From the NCBI RefSeq assembly GCF_030325625.1, contig NZ_JACAIS010000004.1:372001-436000 (forward strand): a stretch of 64,000 bases of DNA, given 5' to 3'. The notes under the pieces were generated by a model that saw only the letters and a list, made by a program, of their open reading frames with translations, was not told the DNA's origin and did no database searches. A program made the position numbers and the translations under genes. Below, one piece after another: positions 45,027-54,859 of the stretch (position 1 is the stretch's first letter; each line of letters starts with the position of its first letter). This stretch comes from Sphingobacterium sp. N143 (GTDB lineage: Bacteria > Bacteroidota > Bacteroidia > Sphingobacteriales > Sphingobacteriaceae).

Positions 45027-47495
45027 TTAGTTCACCACGATTTCTACCTGGCCTGCTACAAGCCCTTTACTCGTTGCCTTTACGATAATCTTTCCGCTAC
45101 GTTTACTGGCGATGATTGCCAGAGCTTTCCCATTATATGCCTTTCGGCATAATGACTGAAAAGAGGTCAGGTCAGTTGTGTTTCCATTATCGGTAGCAAC
45201 GATCGTGGCATCTCCTTCTTCCACCGAAAATTTGATTTCATTAGCTGCATCTGGAACAATATTCCCGTCAGCATCGATAATATGAACCTGTACGAAAGCA
45301 AGTTCATTATGCTGCATATTGATTACCGGATTTTCAGCAACCAATTTAATTTGTTGAGCAGCTCCCGCTGTATTTACTTTTTTCCGCAGGACTTCCTTAT
45401 TTTGAAAATAAGAAACGGCTTCAAGTGTGCCCGGTTCAAATTCGACACCTTTAAATACAAGATCATAGCGTTCGGCACTTTGCTGCTGTACACCTATTTT
45501 TTTCCCGTTGAGAAAAAGTTCCACACGGTCTGCTTTGTTAAAATAGACGACTACATCAACCTGATCACCCTCTTTCCAGTTCCAATGCGGCAATACATGT
45601 AACACTGGCTTATCTGTCCATACACTTTGATAGAGATAATAGATATCTTTCGGAAATCCAGCTAGGTCAACAATCCCAAAATAGGAACTTCGTGCCGGCC
45701 AGGTATAAGGTGTAGGTTCACCAAGATAATCAAATCCTGTCCAAACATACATGCCCGAAATATGATCGAATGTTTCCATAAGCTTCAAACTGGTTTGATG
45801 ATTTGAACCCCAAGGTGTATATACATTATCATAGGCCGAAATACTTTTATTTTGATTACCTCCAGCAAATGGAATGTCCCAGCGCTCCGGCCAAATCCGA
45901 ACCGAGTCAGATGGTACCAGATCGTACTGACCGCGACTTTCAAGAGCTGAAGTACTTTCGGTTACAATAAACTTCTTACCGGGATAATCCTTAGGAAAAC
46001 TTGCCCATTTTTTATGATTATAATTATACCCTATCAAGTCCGTCACATTAGACATTAATACCGGATTATCCATAGATATTTCATTGTTGGCAATCGTTGT
46101 TGGCCGTGTTCCGTCTAAACTATCAACGATGCCTGCCAACGAAATTGGAATATTTGTTCCATCAGATTTTGAATGCCATTGCTCTTGAGCTTCATTCCCT
46201 AAACACCAAATAAACAGCGAAGGATGATTTCGATCTCTTTTCACATGGTCACTGAAGTCTTTTTCATACCATTGATCCCAATACAAGTGATAATCATAAG
46301 GATTTTTATGACCTTTCCAAACATCAAAGGTCTCGCTCATAACGATAAATCCAAGACTATCACAGAGATCCAAAAAGGCTGGTGCTACAGGATTATGAGA
46401 AGTACGTACAGCATTAACTCCCATCTCTTTCATGATCCGTAGTACGCGCAATGCCGCCGATCGATTAAAGGCCATGCCCAAGCTACCCAAATCACTATGC
46501 AAACATACGCCCCTAATTTTAAGATGTTTGCCATTGAGGAAAAAACCCTTAGCTGCATCAAAACTAAAGGACCGTAAACCAAACCTCGTGATTTGTTCAT
46601 CCAATAATTTACTATTTGAAAGGACTTGAATTTTCACTTGATATTGTTTCGGGCTTGCGATATCCCACAGCTCCGGTTTTTCGATGATGCATGTTTGGTT
46701 AATTACATGAAGATCAGTCTTTAAAGAATCGATCGCTTCACGTTTTTCCGACACTACCTTTCCTACAGGAGAGATAATCTGTGTCAGTACCGTCAGATGC
46801 TTCACATTTTTTTGCGTATTCTCCAATTCCATCTTGATGGCTACAGTCGATTTACGGACATTGACCTCAATAGGTTTGACAAATGTTCCGTAGCTGGTCA
46901 GGCTAACTGGGTTTCGGATCAGTAATTTAACATCACGGTAAATACCTGAACCAGAATAAAAACGGGAGTTTGGCTGCTTGCTGTTGTCCACCTTGACGGT
47001 CAGTATATTTTTTTTTCCATCCCAATACAGATACTTGGACAGTTCATATTCAAACCCGATATATCCATTGGGTCTTTTTCCGAGGAACTTTCCATTGATC
47101 CAAACTTCACTATTTTCATAAACACCTTCGAAGGCGATAAAAATACGCTGCCTTTTTTTTGAAGCAGGAAGTACAAATGATTTCTTATACCATCCTACCC
47201 CACCATCTAGGTAAGCTGCTCCGCTACCCGCCAGGCTTTCCTTCCGAAAAGGCATTTCAATACTCCAATCATGTGGTAGATCAAGCGTTCGCCAATCTTT
47301 TTCCGGCTCTCCTTCTATATATTGCTGAACAGAGTCTAATTTAAAGCACCAATCTGCATTAAAATTCAGTTCTTGTCTAGACTGTGCATGAAGAAGGGTG
47401 ACAGTCATCCATGACAGCAGAGCAATAATTTTAACTCCCCTATGGGGTATCCTGTTCCAATAAACTAAAACTGTTTTGATAAAATGATCTTGCAT
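45027..47495 (-). CDS. GH2 beta-galactosidase, PUL enzyme
   Basis: 822 aa from ATG 47495 (MQDHFIK), which gives a signal peptide ending LLHAQ and leaves 25 nt after the GH43 gene; the longer reading from 47582 overlaps GH43. GH2 order: jelly-roll sugar-binding domain (about 55-215), immunoglobulin-like domain (about 220-320), TIM barrel (about 325-620). Acid/base Glu near 433 in CLGNEAQE; nucleophile Glu near 513 in IVTESTSAL. An extra C-terminal Ig-like domain of the bacterial GH2 kind follows. In xyloglucan loci this enzyme removes galactose from side chains; specificity is inferred from the locus. Confidence 0.9.
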   Translation of the reverse strand: MQDHFIKTVLVYWNRIPHRGVKIIALLSWMTVTLLHAQSRQELNFNADWCFKLDSVQQYIEGEPEKDWRTLDLPHDWSIEMPFRKESLAGSGAAYLDGGVGWYKKSFVLPASKKRQRIFIAFEGVYENSEVWINGKFLGKRPNGYIGFEYELSKYLYWDGKKNILTVKVDNSKQPNSRFYSGSGIYRDVKLLIRNPVSLTSYGTFVKPIEVNVRKSTVAIKMELENTQKNVKHLTVLTQIISPVGKVVSEKREAIDSLKTDLHVINQTCIIEKPELWDIASPKQYQVKIQVLSNSKLLDEQITRFGLRSFSFDAAKGFFLNGKHLKIRGVCLHSDLGSLGMAFNRSAALRVLRIMKEMGVNAVRTSHNPVAPAFLDLCDSLGFIVMSETFDVWKGHKNPYDYHLYWDQWYEKDFSDHVKRDRNHPSLFIWCLGNEAQEQWHSKSDGTNIPISLAGIVDSLDGTRPTTIANNEISMDNPVLMSNVTDLIGYNYNHKKWASFPKDYPGKKFIVTESTSALESRGQYDLVPSDSVRIWPERWDIPFAGGNQNKSISAYDNVYTPWGSNHQTSLKLMETFDHISGMYVWTGFDYLGEPTPYTWPARSSYFGIVDLAGFPKDIYYLYQSVWTDKPVLHVLPHWNWKEGDQVDVVVYFNKADRVELFLNGKKIGVQQQSAERYDLVFKGVEFEPGTLEAVSYFQNKEVLRKKVNTAGAAQQIKLVAENPVINMQHNELAFVQVHIIDADGNIVPDAANEIKFSVEEGDATIVATDNGNTTDLTSFQSLCRKAYNGKALAIIASKRSGKIIVKATSKGLVAGQVEIVVN

Positions 47496-47520
47496 TAATC
47501 CGAAATAGAAATAAAAAAAT

Positions 47521-49110
47521 TTAAGTGGAGACTTGATAATCAAACCAATCATAGAAAACTTTCGCCTTTGTCTCATGGCCATTTGAGCTGCTATACAAAC
47601 CGATCATTACCCCGGTAAAACCCCCAGCAACTTCCGTACTGAGGTAACGGGTATCTAAATTTCCCATCACTTCATACCGGCCACTTTTGGGATTTACAAA
47701 GCCAAATTCATAGGATAGTGCGGTACCTTTAACGCTTAACGCTATTTTATTGGTTGAAATGTCCTTTTCTGCGACGATGTACTTCAATGATCCAACAGCA
47801 GCTCTTAGTTGTAATACATAAGCCTTCCCTTTACGACGGAGAAAAAAATCATAATGGTGTGAATTGGTCTGTAAAAGGCTTATGCCAGCCTCTTCAGTAT
47901 CTGTATCCGCAGATAACTCCAAGCTTGTACCAGCCTGAAAATTATGTTCCGTCTGCCTTCGCCCAATAAACGAAAGCGGTTGTGTTTGGTCCAGTGTTGT
48001 TGGACTAGTATACATGCACAAGGCCCCCTTACGGAAGGACAGCGAGTATTTTGATGAATCAGGGTTACGTAGATATTGCCATTGTAATCCCAGCTTTTCA
48101 CCAGCAAAGTCATCTCGAACCATCGGCTTTGGGAAAGGATACCTGGGCAATGTTGTCACATCCATCGCCACTTGAATCGTACCATTACCGTTGATTTGGG
48201 GCCAGCCATTGGTAGGCCAGCTTACCGGAGCCATAAAAGTTTCTCGCCCCAAGACATGGAAATAACTATAACGTTGGGTAACGCGAAAACCCAAAAATAC
48301 AGTCCACCAGGAACCATCAGCTGCTTGAATTAAGTCAGCATGCCCTACACCTTGAATCTCATTTCCTTGGCCAATTCTGTTCGAATGAGAAAGAATGGGA
48401 TTCAGTGGACAGGATTCATAGGGTCCCCATATGGAACGGCTACGTCCGATACTTGCGCTATGCGCATATTCGGTTCCGCCTTCACCCAACAAGAGGTAAT
48501 AATAACCATCTTTCTTATATAAATGTGGAGCTTCTGGAAACCGTCCCCCTGTTCCGGCCCACACCAATTTTTCGTCAGAACGCAATGCTCCTGTTTTTGT
48601 ATCAATCTCGGTGACCCGAATACCTTCATCACCCTGAGTAACAAAATAACTCTTGCCATCTTCGTCCCAAAAAATATCCGGGTCAATGCTTTTAATGTCG
48701 ACCCAAATCGGATCACTCCAGGGACCAGCTGGATTCTTAGCTGTACAGTAGAAATTCCCCTTATCCGACACATTCGTACAGATCACATAAAATAAGCCAT
48801 CATGATAACGTATTGAGGGCGCAAACAATCCTCCCGAAGCAGGAGCATTGTGCAATTGCAATTGGGAATCCCGTGTAAGGCAGTGCCCGATTTGTTCCCA
48901 GTTTACCAAATCTTTACTATGGTAAATAGGCAGTCCAGGGAAATATTCAAAGGACGAGGTTACTAAATAGAAATCTTCATTGACACGGCAAATGCTCGGA
49001 TCAGGATTAAATCCTCTAATAACCGGATTTTTAAATCCTATCTGTCCAAACGTTATCTGTTCAAGGCATAGCAAGAATAACGTTAGTGTATAAATCATGA
49101 CTCTTTTCAT
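47521..49110 (-). CDS. GH43 glycosidase with DUF1349-like C-domain, PUL enzyme
   Basis: 529 aa with a signal peptide (about 1-23). Five-bladed propeller with catalytic Asp37 in GFNPDPSI, a second Asp in IDPDIFWDEDGKSYF, and acid Glu in GRFPEAPHLYKKDG. Residues about 335-529 make a concanavalin-like domain (GLQWQYLRNPDSSKYSL) that often completes the active site in beta-xylosidase / alpha-arabinofuranosidase GH43 members. In xyloglucan loci such enzymes remove arabinose from side chains; a xylosidase role is the alternative. Confidence 0.88.
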   Translation of the reverse strand: MKRVMIYTLTLFLLCLEQITFGQIGFKNPVIRGFNPDPSICRVNEDFYLVTSSFEYFPGLPIYHSKDLVNWEQIGHCLTRDSQLQLHNAPASGGLFAPSIRYHDGLFYVICTNVSDKGNFYCTAKNPAGPWSDPIWVDIKSIDPDIFWDEDGKSYFVTQGDEGIRVTEIDTKTGALRSDEKLVWAGTGGRFPEAPHLYKKDGYYYLLLGEGGTEYAHSASIGRSRSIWGPYESCPLNPILSHSNRIGQGNEIQGVGHADLIQAADGSWWTVFLGFRVTQRYSYFHVLGRETFMAPVSWPTNGWPQINGNGTIQVAMDVTTLPRYPFPKPMVRDDFAGEKLGLQWQYLRNPDSSKYSLSFRKGALCMYTSPTTLDQTQPLSFIGRRQTEHNFQAGTSLELSADTDTEEAGISLLQTNSHHYDFFLRRKGKAYVLQLRAAVGSLKYIVAEKDISTNKIALSVKGTALSYEFGFVNPKSGRYEVMGNLDTRYLSTEVAGGFTGVMIGLYSSSNGHETKAKVFYDWFDYQVST

Positions 49111-49122
49111 ATTACAGTAAAC

Positions 49123-50040
49123 CTATGGTGTCGCCTCCCAATCGTCTTTGTACTCCTTACTGATATAATTGAACACCAAAAGACAGGGGTCTTCCCCTGA
49201 CAATGCTTTATCCCGGAATACTGCCAGTTGCATCGTGTTTTTTGTCAGTGACATGATACGGACATTATTCCAGTCCGCTACAATTTTTTCTTGTGGTGCT
49301 CCATGTAAAATCGTTGCATTGGAAAATTTTAAGCTCTTATTCTCCGTATCCATCGTAAAGGAACCTTTCTGTACTTTACCAAACATCTTGTGATTCACAT
49401 TTACATTGGCGCTCCCCTTTAGGTCAAAGGTCATCTGACCATAATCGCCGGCATCCATTAACCAGGTGTTCCCTTTCCAGTCTGGTTGCCAGTTCCAGCT
49501 ATCGCTATTGAGCGGTTCGGCAGAACCGTTTAAATTACCATACCAATCACCTGTACCATAATAATATACGGGCCCTAAATAATAACGTGATAATCCAGCG
49601 GCATCCAGATCCAGATACCATGTTTTTTCCTGATCAGGTCCACCTGTCAGTAAAGTCCACATTTCGTCGCTGATAAATCCTGGATAAAGTTGGTCAACTT
49701 TAAAGGTCACTGGATCACCATAAACAATCCCGCCACGAGTTTCAACACCGAACTTCACCATATATTCGCCAGCAAACGGAATTTTCAAGGTCACCTTACT
49801 CGCTTGACTATGGCCTTGCGGATGCTCCCACAGCGGGGTGTATTGTGTTCCCATCAAACTTGTCAGATAGACAATGTTTGGATTACTTGCATCGTGTTCA
49901 ATTTTATAAGCAGCCCCTTCTGCCAGCTCAGCCGAAGTCACATCAACATCACCTAGGGTATAGTTCTCTGGCGCACAGGATCCGAATATGACCACATAGG
50001 TCAACAGATAAATGCAATATGTTATTATCTTTTTCATCAT
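49123..50040 (-). CDS. surface lipoprotein, putative glycan-binding (SGBP position)
   Basis: 305 aa. Lipobox VIFGSC with acidic/Asn residues after the Cys, as for surface lipoproteins. Residues about 30-115 look like an Ig/PKD domain (SKVTLKIPFAGEYMVKFGVETRGG); the rest (about 120-300) is beta-rich with a cluster of aromatics (YYYGTGDWYGNLNG, DSWNWQPDWKGNTWL) that could stack on sugar rings. It occupies the place of SGBP-B/SusE/SusF after susD. Size and domain set are unlike classical SGBP-B; I do not recognise a named family. Confidence 0.72.
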   Translation of the reverse strand: MMKKIITYCIYLLTYVVIFGSCAPENYTLGDVDVTSAELAEGAAYKIEHDASNPNIVYLTSLMGTQYTPLWEHPQGHSQASKVTLKIPFAGEYMVKFGVETRGGIVYGDPVTFKVDQLYPGFISDEMWTLLTGGPDQEKTWYLDLDAAGLSRYYLGPVYYYGTGDWYGNLNGSAEPLNSDSWNWQPDWKGNTWLMDAGDYGQMTFDLKGSANVNVNHKMFGKVQKGSFTMDTENKSLKFSNATILHGAPQEKIVADWNNVRIMSLTKNTMQLAVFRDKALSGEDPCLLVFNYISKEYKDDWEATP

Positions 50041-50057
50041 TCAGTATATTAAATCAA

Positions 50058-51686
50058 TTAGTTCCAGCCATCATTTTGTTTCAAGTTCCCATTGGATAGG
50101 GTGATCTGCTTGTTTGGAATTTGCATGAAACCCCGTGTTTTCAAAAACTTGTCTTTTGTTATCATCACCTTTTCTGCAACACTGCCACTGAGCACATCCT
50201 CAGATGTCTCAAGAATACTGGCGGCATTTGTCAGCCCTTGTCTTAAAATATCCCAATAACGGATTCCTTCAAAAGCAAATTCAAATGCTCTTTCTTGTAA
50301 AATTGCTGTTTTAGACACTGTTACTGCTTTAAAATTATTTTTAAAAGCTCTTTTACGCACTTCGTCAAAATATTTTTGTGCATTTGCAGATCCTAACTCG
50401 GCAGCCATTAGCAATACATCAGCGTAACGGATGACAAAATAATCTTGATCTTGTGACAGTTGCATATCTTTGCTACCACCTGTATTTGATGTTCCATCTG
50501 GTAAGGCTGTAGGTGCATATTTTTTGATTGCAAATCCGGTATATTCCCGTTGATCTTTCAGGTCAAAGTCTGCTATCTTTTCGCCATCGATGTCAATAAT
50601 CGAAGCGACTTTACGGGTATCGTTTTTGTCAAATTCGTTAAAAAATTTCTTACTGACAGTACAAGCACCCCACCCTTGGCCATAGGGGGACCAGTTCTTC
50701 CCACGTAGCCCCAAAAAAACAACCCAACGATTCCCATCGATATACCCTTCATAATTAGAGGTATTATTAAATTTCTGCGCAAATACTACTTCTGCATTCC
50801 CTTTACCTGCATAGTTGGAGACATCCAGCGAATTATCACTGGCAACAGGAATATAACTTGATGCTGGCCATAATGCCTTGAAATCAGGTATTAAAGAAAA
50901 TTGCCCACTATTGATCACTTCCTCCAGCCCAGCCAGGGCCTCAGCTTTCGTGACACCAATATCTTCTGCTCCATAATATCCTGAATAAAACAAATACACC
51001 CGTGCCAGTAGTGATTGTGCCGCAAAAGCTGTGGCACGACCGTCATTGGTAGCTGAAGCCGATTTTGGGTAAGCATCGGCTGGAATATTCTTAGTTGCAA
51101 ATTTGAGATCTTCAACAATCAATTTATATACTTCCTTAGGCTCCGACTGTGGCATATTTTCATTGGTCGGCGTCGTCAATAATGGAATTTTTTCAAATAA
51201 ACGGACTAGATCAAAATACATCAGTGCACGTAAAAATCTGGTTTCACCTTCAATGCGAGCTCTTGCTTTGGCATCACTCGAAAAATCCGTTCCTTCTAAC
51301 TTTCCCAATAGGGTATTACATCTGAAAATACCAGCATAATAGTCAGACCAAGTACCATCAAAAATATTATTGTCAGATGGAGACTGTGCAGCATCAAAAC
51401 GGTCGATTGCCTGAAAGCTACGCCCATCCGTAGTCCCAGTACCACCAAAACAATTGTCTGCAGCAACTTCCGACGTTATATAAAACGACTGACTACCGTT
51501 TGAAGTGGTACGTTGATACCCGTCGTAACAGCCTACCAGGGCCATATCGGCATCCGCAATCGTCTTATAAAAATTATTTTCCAAAACACTTGTTATGGGT
51601 TCCACATCCAAAAAACTTGAAGAACATGCACTGAATAACAGGCTGCTCATTAAGATTGAACTAAATATATAGTTTGATTTTTTCAT
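50058..51686 (-). CDS. SusD/RagB-type glycan-binding lipoprotein
   Basis: 542 aa from ATG 51686 (MKKSNYIFSS), giving a lipobox LFSACSSSFLDVEP. The SusD fold includes TPR helices (RFLRALMYFDLVRLFEKIPL) and the conserved C-terminal stretch ERAFEFAFEGIRYWDILRQG. It caps the SusC barrel and binds the glycan at the cell surface. It directly follows susC with 13 nt between. Confidence 0.95.
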   Translation of the reverse strand: MKKSNYIFSSILMSSLLFSACSSSFLDVEPITSVLENNFYKTIADADMALVGCYDGYQRTTSNGSQSFYITSEVAADNCFGGTGTTDGRSFQAIDRFDAAQSPSDNNIFDGTWSDYYAGIFRCNTLLGKLEGTDFSSDAKARARIEGETRFLRALMYFDLVRLFEKIPLLTTPTNENMPQSEPKEVYKLIVEDLKFATKNIPADAYPKSASATNDGRATAFAAQSLLARVYLFYSGYYGAEDIGVTKAEALAGLEEVINSGQFSLIPDFKALWPASSYIPVASDNSLDVSNYAGKGNAEVVFAQKFNNTSNYEGYIDGNRWVVFLGLRGKNWSPYGQGWGACTVSKKFFNEFDKNDTRKVASIIDIDGEKIADFDLKDQREYTGFAIKKYAPTALPDGTSNTGGSKDMQLSQDQDYFVIRYADVLLMAAELGSANAQKYFDEVRKRAFKNNFKAVTVSKTAILQERAFEFAFEGIRYWDILRQGLTNAASILETSEDVLSGSVAEKVMITKDKFLKTRGFMQIPNKQITLSNGNLKQNDGWN

Positions 51687-51699
51687 GATATTCGCAATT

Positions 51700-54600
51700 T
51701 TAGAATTTAACATTTAGGCCAAATAATACCGTCTTTGGTCTAGGATAATACCCCAGATCAATTCCTGATACCCATCCGTCCGTACCATAACCAATCTCCG
51801 GATCCATACCATCATATCTGGTAAAAGTCAATAGGTTTTGCCCTTGTACATAAAAACGGATCTGCTTGGCATAGTCCCACTTGATCAATTTAGACAGATC
51901 ATAACCCAGCGTGATATTGCTGATCCGTAGAAAATCGCCATCTTGAATATAGAGATCCGAAAACTGCCAATTGACATTTGTTTCAGTGACACGTGGAACT
52001 ATATTGGACGTTCCCTCGCCTGTCCACCGATCAAGTATACGGGTAGTATAATTAGCCTGCTTATTGGCATGATTCCGATAAGACTGTACTATTTTATTCC
52101 CCAAAGCCCCATAAGCATTTACTGAAAAATCAAATCCTTTATAATCTAAACCGATATTGAATCCATAGGTAAAGCTTGGCATGCCTACACCTAGATTCAC
52201 TTTATCGGATGCATTGATGATACCGTCGCGATTCTGATCGACATACTTTACATCCCCAGGTTGTACTGCAGTCTGTAAAACACCATTTCCTGCATTCTTC
52301 CAAGCATCAATTTCGCTTTGATTTTGGAATAGCCCAGCTGTCTCGTAGCCCCAGAAATAGCCGATTGGCTGGCCGTTTGCAGCACGGTAAAATTCTTCGG
52401 AGTTGTCATACAACATGGCTGTCTGCCCGTGGATAATTCCATCTTCGGTCGGGATCTTGCCTACAGTATTCTTGTTGTACGCTCCATTTGCACCGATGCG
52501 ATAGTGCACCGCATTGATTTTGTCAGACCAATTTAACCCCAGTTCAACACCTGTGTTTTTAACATCACCACCATTGATAAAAGGAGGCAACGTACCCGTA
52601 GTTGCCAATACCGGAGCTGTCACCAGCCAATCCTTTGTCTTCTTCACATAGAAGTCTGCCACCACATCCAGACGGTTATGTGCAAACTTGGCATCAAAAC
52701 CAATATTAGTCTGCTCAGAAGTTTCCCATGTCAGCTTTGGATTGGACAAACGACTTGGATATGCCCCAGCGATGTTATTATTGTTTGTACCGAAGACATA
52801 ATGTGCTCCAGGGTTGGACGATGTGATCCCTGTCGATGTACTGATCGGTGCCGCATATTGAAAATCAGCAATATCCTGATTACCAACCTGGCCCCATGAT
52901 GCACGTAACTTCAAAAAGTTGACAGCACTCAGGTTTTCTTTAAAGAAATCCTCTGCAGAGAGCACCCAACCTGCAGATACCGATGGAAAGTACCCCCAAC
53001 GATTCTCTCTGGAAAATTTAGATGAAGCATCTGCACGTAAGGTGGCATTTAGTAGATATTTTTCTTTGTAGTTGTAGCCTAAACGACCAAAATAGGAAAC
53101 CCGTCGAGCAACATTCTCAGGTCGTCCAGACACTGTTCGTGTTTCAACAACGTTGCCATTATCATCTAAATGTGCCTGCCCCGTTGTATTGTCCAGATAA
53201 GCGTGCGCAAAATCATTAAACTGTGACAGCAGATTCCAGTTCGCCCCCGAAAGATAAGTCCCCTGATAACGCAATGACTCCATACCCACCATCGCTGAAA
53301 ACCGGTGCTCAGTCTGTAAGCTAAAGTCATAAGAAGCTGTATTCGTCCATGTCAAAGTATGCCCCTTACTCATATTCTGTGAAGTTGTCGTATGATCTTG
53401 ATTATAAGTATAAATTGAAAAGCGGTACAATGGCGTATAGCTTCTATACTCAGATGCATAGTAATTAAACCCTAATAAGGAACGTACCTTCAACCCTTTA
53501 ATCGGCTCGATCTCCGCAAAGATATCAGCCAATAATTTTTGGCCATCGTTACTATTATTGGAATTGGTCATCATGACTCCATAAGGATTGCTATCCCCAT
53601 TATACCAGGGGGAATTTGACGTATCATTGAATGGACTTCCATATAGGCCATTGTCAGAATAAACGGGTGATAATGGAGATGTAGCAAAAGCCCCTCGCAA
53701 TGTGTTGTTGTACTGATTACCTACATTGACTCCTCTATTCTTGATATAATTAAAATTGAGATGTTGCCCTATTTTCAAAAAATTATCAAACAGCTTATGT
53801 TCCGAATTGCTACGAAAGCCATAACGCTGATAATTGGACACGTCTTTACCACCCACAATTCCTTCCTGTCCAATATAATTTAAGGATAAAGCATATGTCG
53901 ATTTTTCAGATCCACCGGTCAAACCAACATTATAGTTATCCATTTTCGCGTTATCCTTGAACATGTAATCCATCCAATTGGTATTGGCTAGCCCCGCCAT
54001 ACTGTCAAAATCGATCATGCCTGCTCCAGAATTCAGGGACTGCTCAGTCATGATAAGTTTATATTGATCGGCATCCAGCAGTTTGGCTTTACGAGCTACG
54101 TTCTGTATGCCTGTATAACCATCGAATGTCAACTGACTTTTACCGGCCGCTCCCATTTTAGTGGTCACCAAAACAACACCATTTGCAGCCTGCGACCCAT
54201 AGATCGCCGCAGATGCGGCATCTTTCAGGACATCAATGGATTGAATATCCGCTGAATTGAGAACAGAAATATCCCCCCCCGGAACACCATCAATAACATA
54301 AAGGGGCCCTGAATTCCCTATTGTTCCCAAACCACGGACGACAACCTTCATATCGGCCCCCGGTTGGCCGGAAGTAGAAGTGATAGATACACCCGGAGCT
54401 TGCCCTTGCAAAGACTGCAAGGGATTTAATTGGTTTCTTTTCTGTAATTCTTCACCTTCAACCTTCAGGTTGGCGCCCGTATTTAATTTTTTCTTTTGTA
54501 CACCATAACCTATAACAACAACCTCCTCCAGATCTGAAGTTGCTGGCTGTAACCGAATGATCATATTAGGCCCTGTAACTGGGATTTCTTCTGTTTTATA

Positions 54601-54837
54601 CCCTACAAAAGAAACCACCAAAATAGCACCTTTGCTCGCCGATAACGTAAATTTCCCAGATCCATCACTACTGGTTGAAATCTTCTGATTCTTTACTTTA
54701 ATGCTCGCACCAACGACAGGCAAGCCAGAATCGGCGGAAACAATCGATCCGGTAAAGGATTGTGCATAGACCAAAGAGGTCATGCTGGTCATTACGACTA
54801 ATGCAATGCCCTTGTTAAACAATTGTTTGCTTATCAT
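51700..54837 (-). CDS. SusC/RagA-type TonB-linked outer membrane transporter
   Basis: 1045 aa. Signal peptide about 1-25, carboxypeptidase-regulatory-like domain (about 27-105), plug (about 110-225, EVVVIGYGVQKKKLNTGAN, YVIDGVPGGDI), then a 22-strand barrel to the end (aromatic C-terminus RPKTVLFGLNVKF). It has no STN domain, so unlike the 33-34 kb receptor it is not linked to FecR signalling; HTCS control is expected. It imports oligosaccharides released at the surface. Confidence 0.95.
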   Translation of the reverse strand: MISKQLFNKGIALVVMTSMTSLVYAQSFTGSIVSADSGLPVVGASIKVKNQKISTSSDGSGKFTLSASKGAILVVSFVGYKTEEIPVTGPNMIIRLQPATSDLEEVVVIGYGVQKKKLNTGANLKVEGEELQKRNQLNPLQSLQGQAPGVSITSTSGQPGADMKVVVRGLGTIGNSGPLYVIDGVPGGDISVLNSADIQSIDVLKDAASAAIYGSQAANGVVLVTTKMGAAGKSQLTFDGYTGIQNVARKAKLLDADQYKLIMTEQSLNSGAGMIDFDSMAGLANTNWMDYMFKDNAKMDNYNVGLTGGSEKSTYALSLNYIGQEGIVGGKDVSNYQRYGFRSNSEHKLFDNFLKIGQHLNFNYIKNRGVNVGNQYNNTLRGAFATSPLSPVYSDNGLYGSPFNDTSNSPWYNGDSNPYGVMMTNSNNSNDGQKLLADIFAEIEPIKGLKVRSLLGFNYYASEYRSYTPLYRFSIYTYNQDHTTTSQNMSKGHTLTWTNTASYDFSLQTEHRFSAMVGMESLRYQGTYLSGANWNLLSQFNDFAHAYLDNTTGQAHLDDNGNVVETRTVSGRPENVARRVSYFGRLGYNYKEKYLLNATLRADASSKFSRENRWGYFPSVSAGWVLSAEDFFKENLSAVNFLKLRASWGQVGNQDIADFQYAAPISTSTGITSSNPGAHYVFGTNNNNIAGAYPSRLSNPKLTWETSEQTNIGFDAKFAHNRLDVVADFYVKKTKDWLVTAPVLATTGTLPPFINGGDVKNTGVELGLNWSDKINAVHYRIGANGAYNKNTVGKIPTEDGIIHGQTAMLYDNSEEFYRAANGQPIGYFWGYETAGLFQNQSEIDAWKNAGNGVLQTAVQPGDVKYVDQNRDGIINASDKVNLGVGMPSFTYGFNIGLDYKGFDFSVNAYGALGNKIVQSYRNHANKQANYTTRILDRWTGEGTSNIVPRVTETNVNWQFSDLYIQDGDFLRISNITLGYDLSKLIKWDYAKQIRFYVQGQNLLTFTRYDGMDPEIGYGTDGWVSGIDLGYYPRPKTVLFGLNVKF

Positions 54838-54859
54838 ATTATTTGATTTAAAATTGGTT

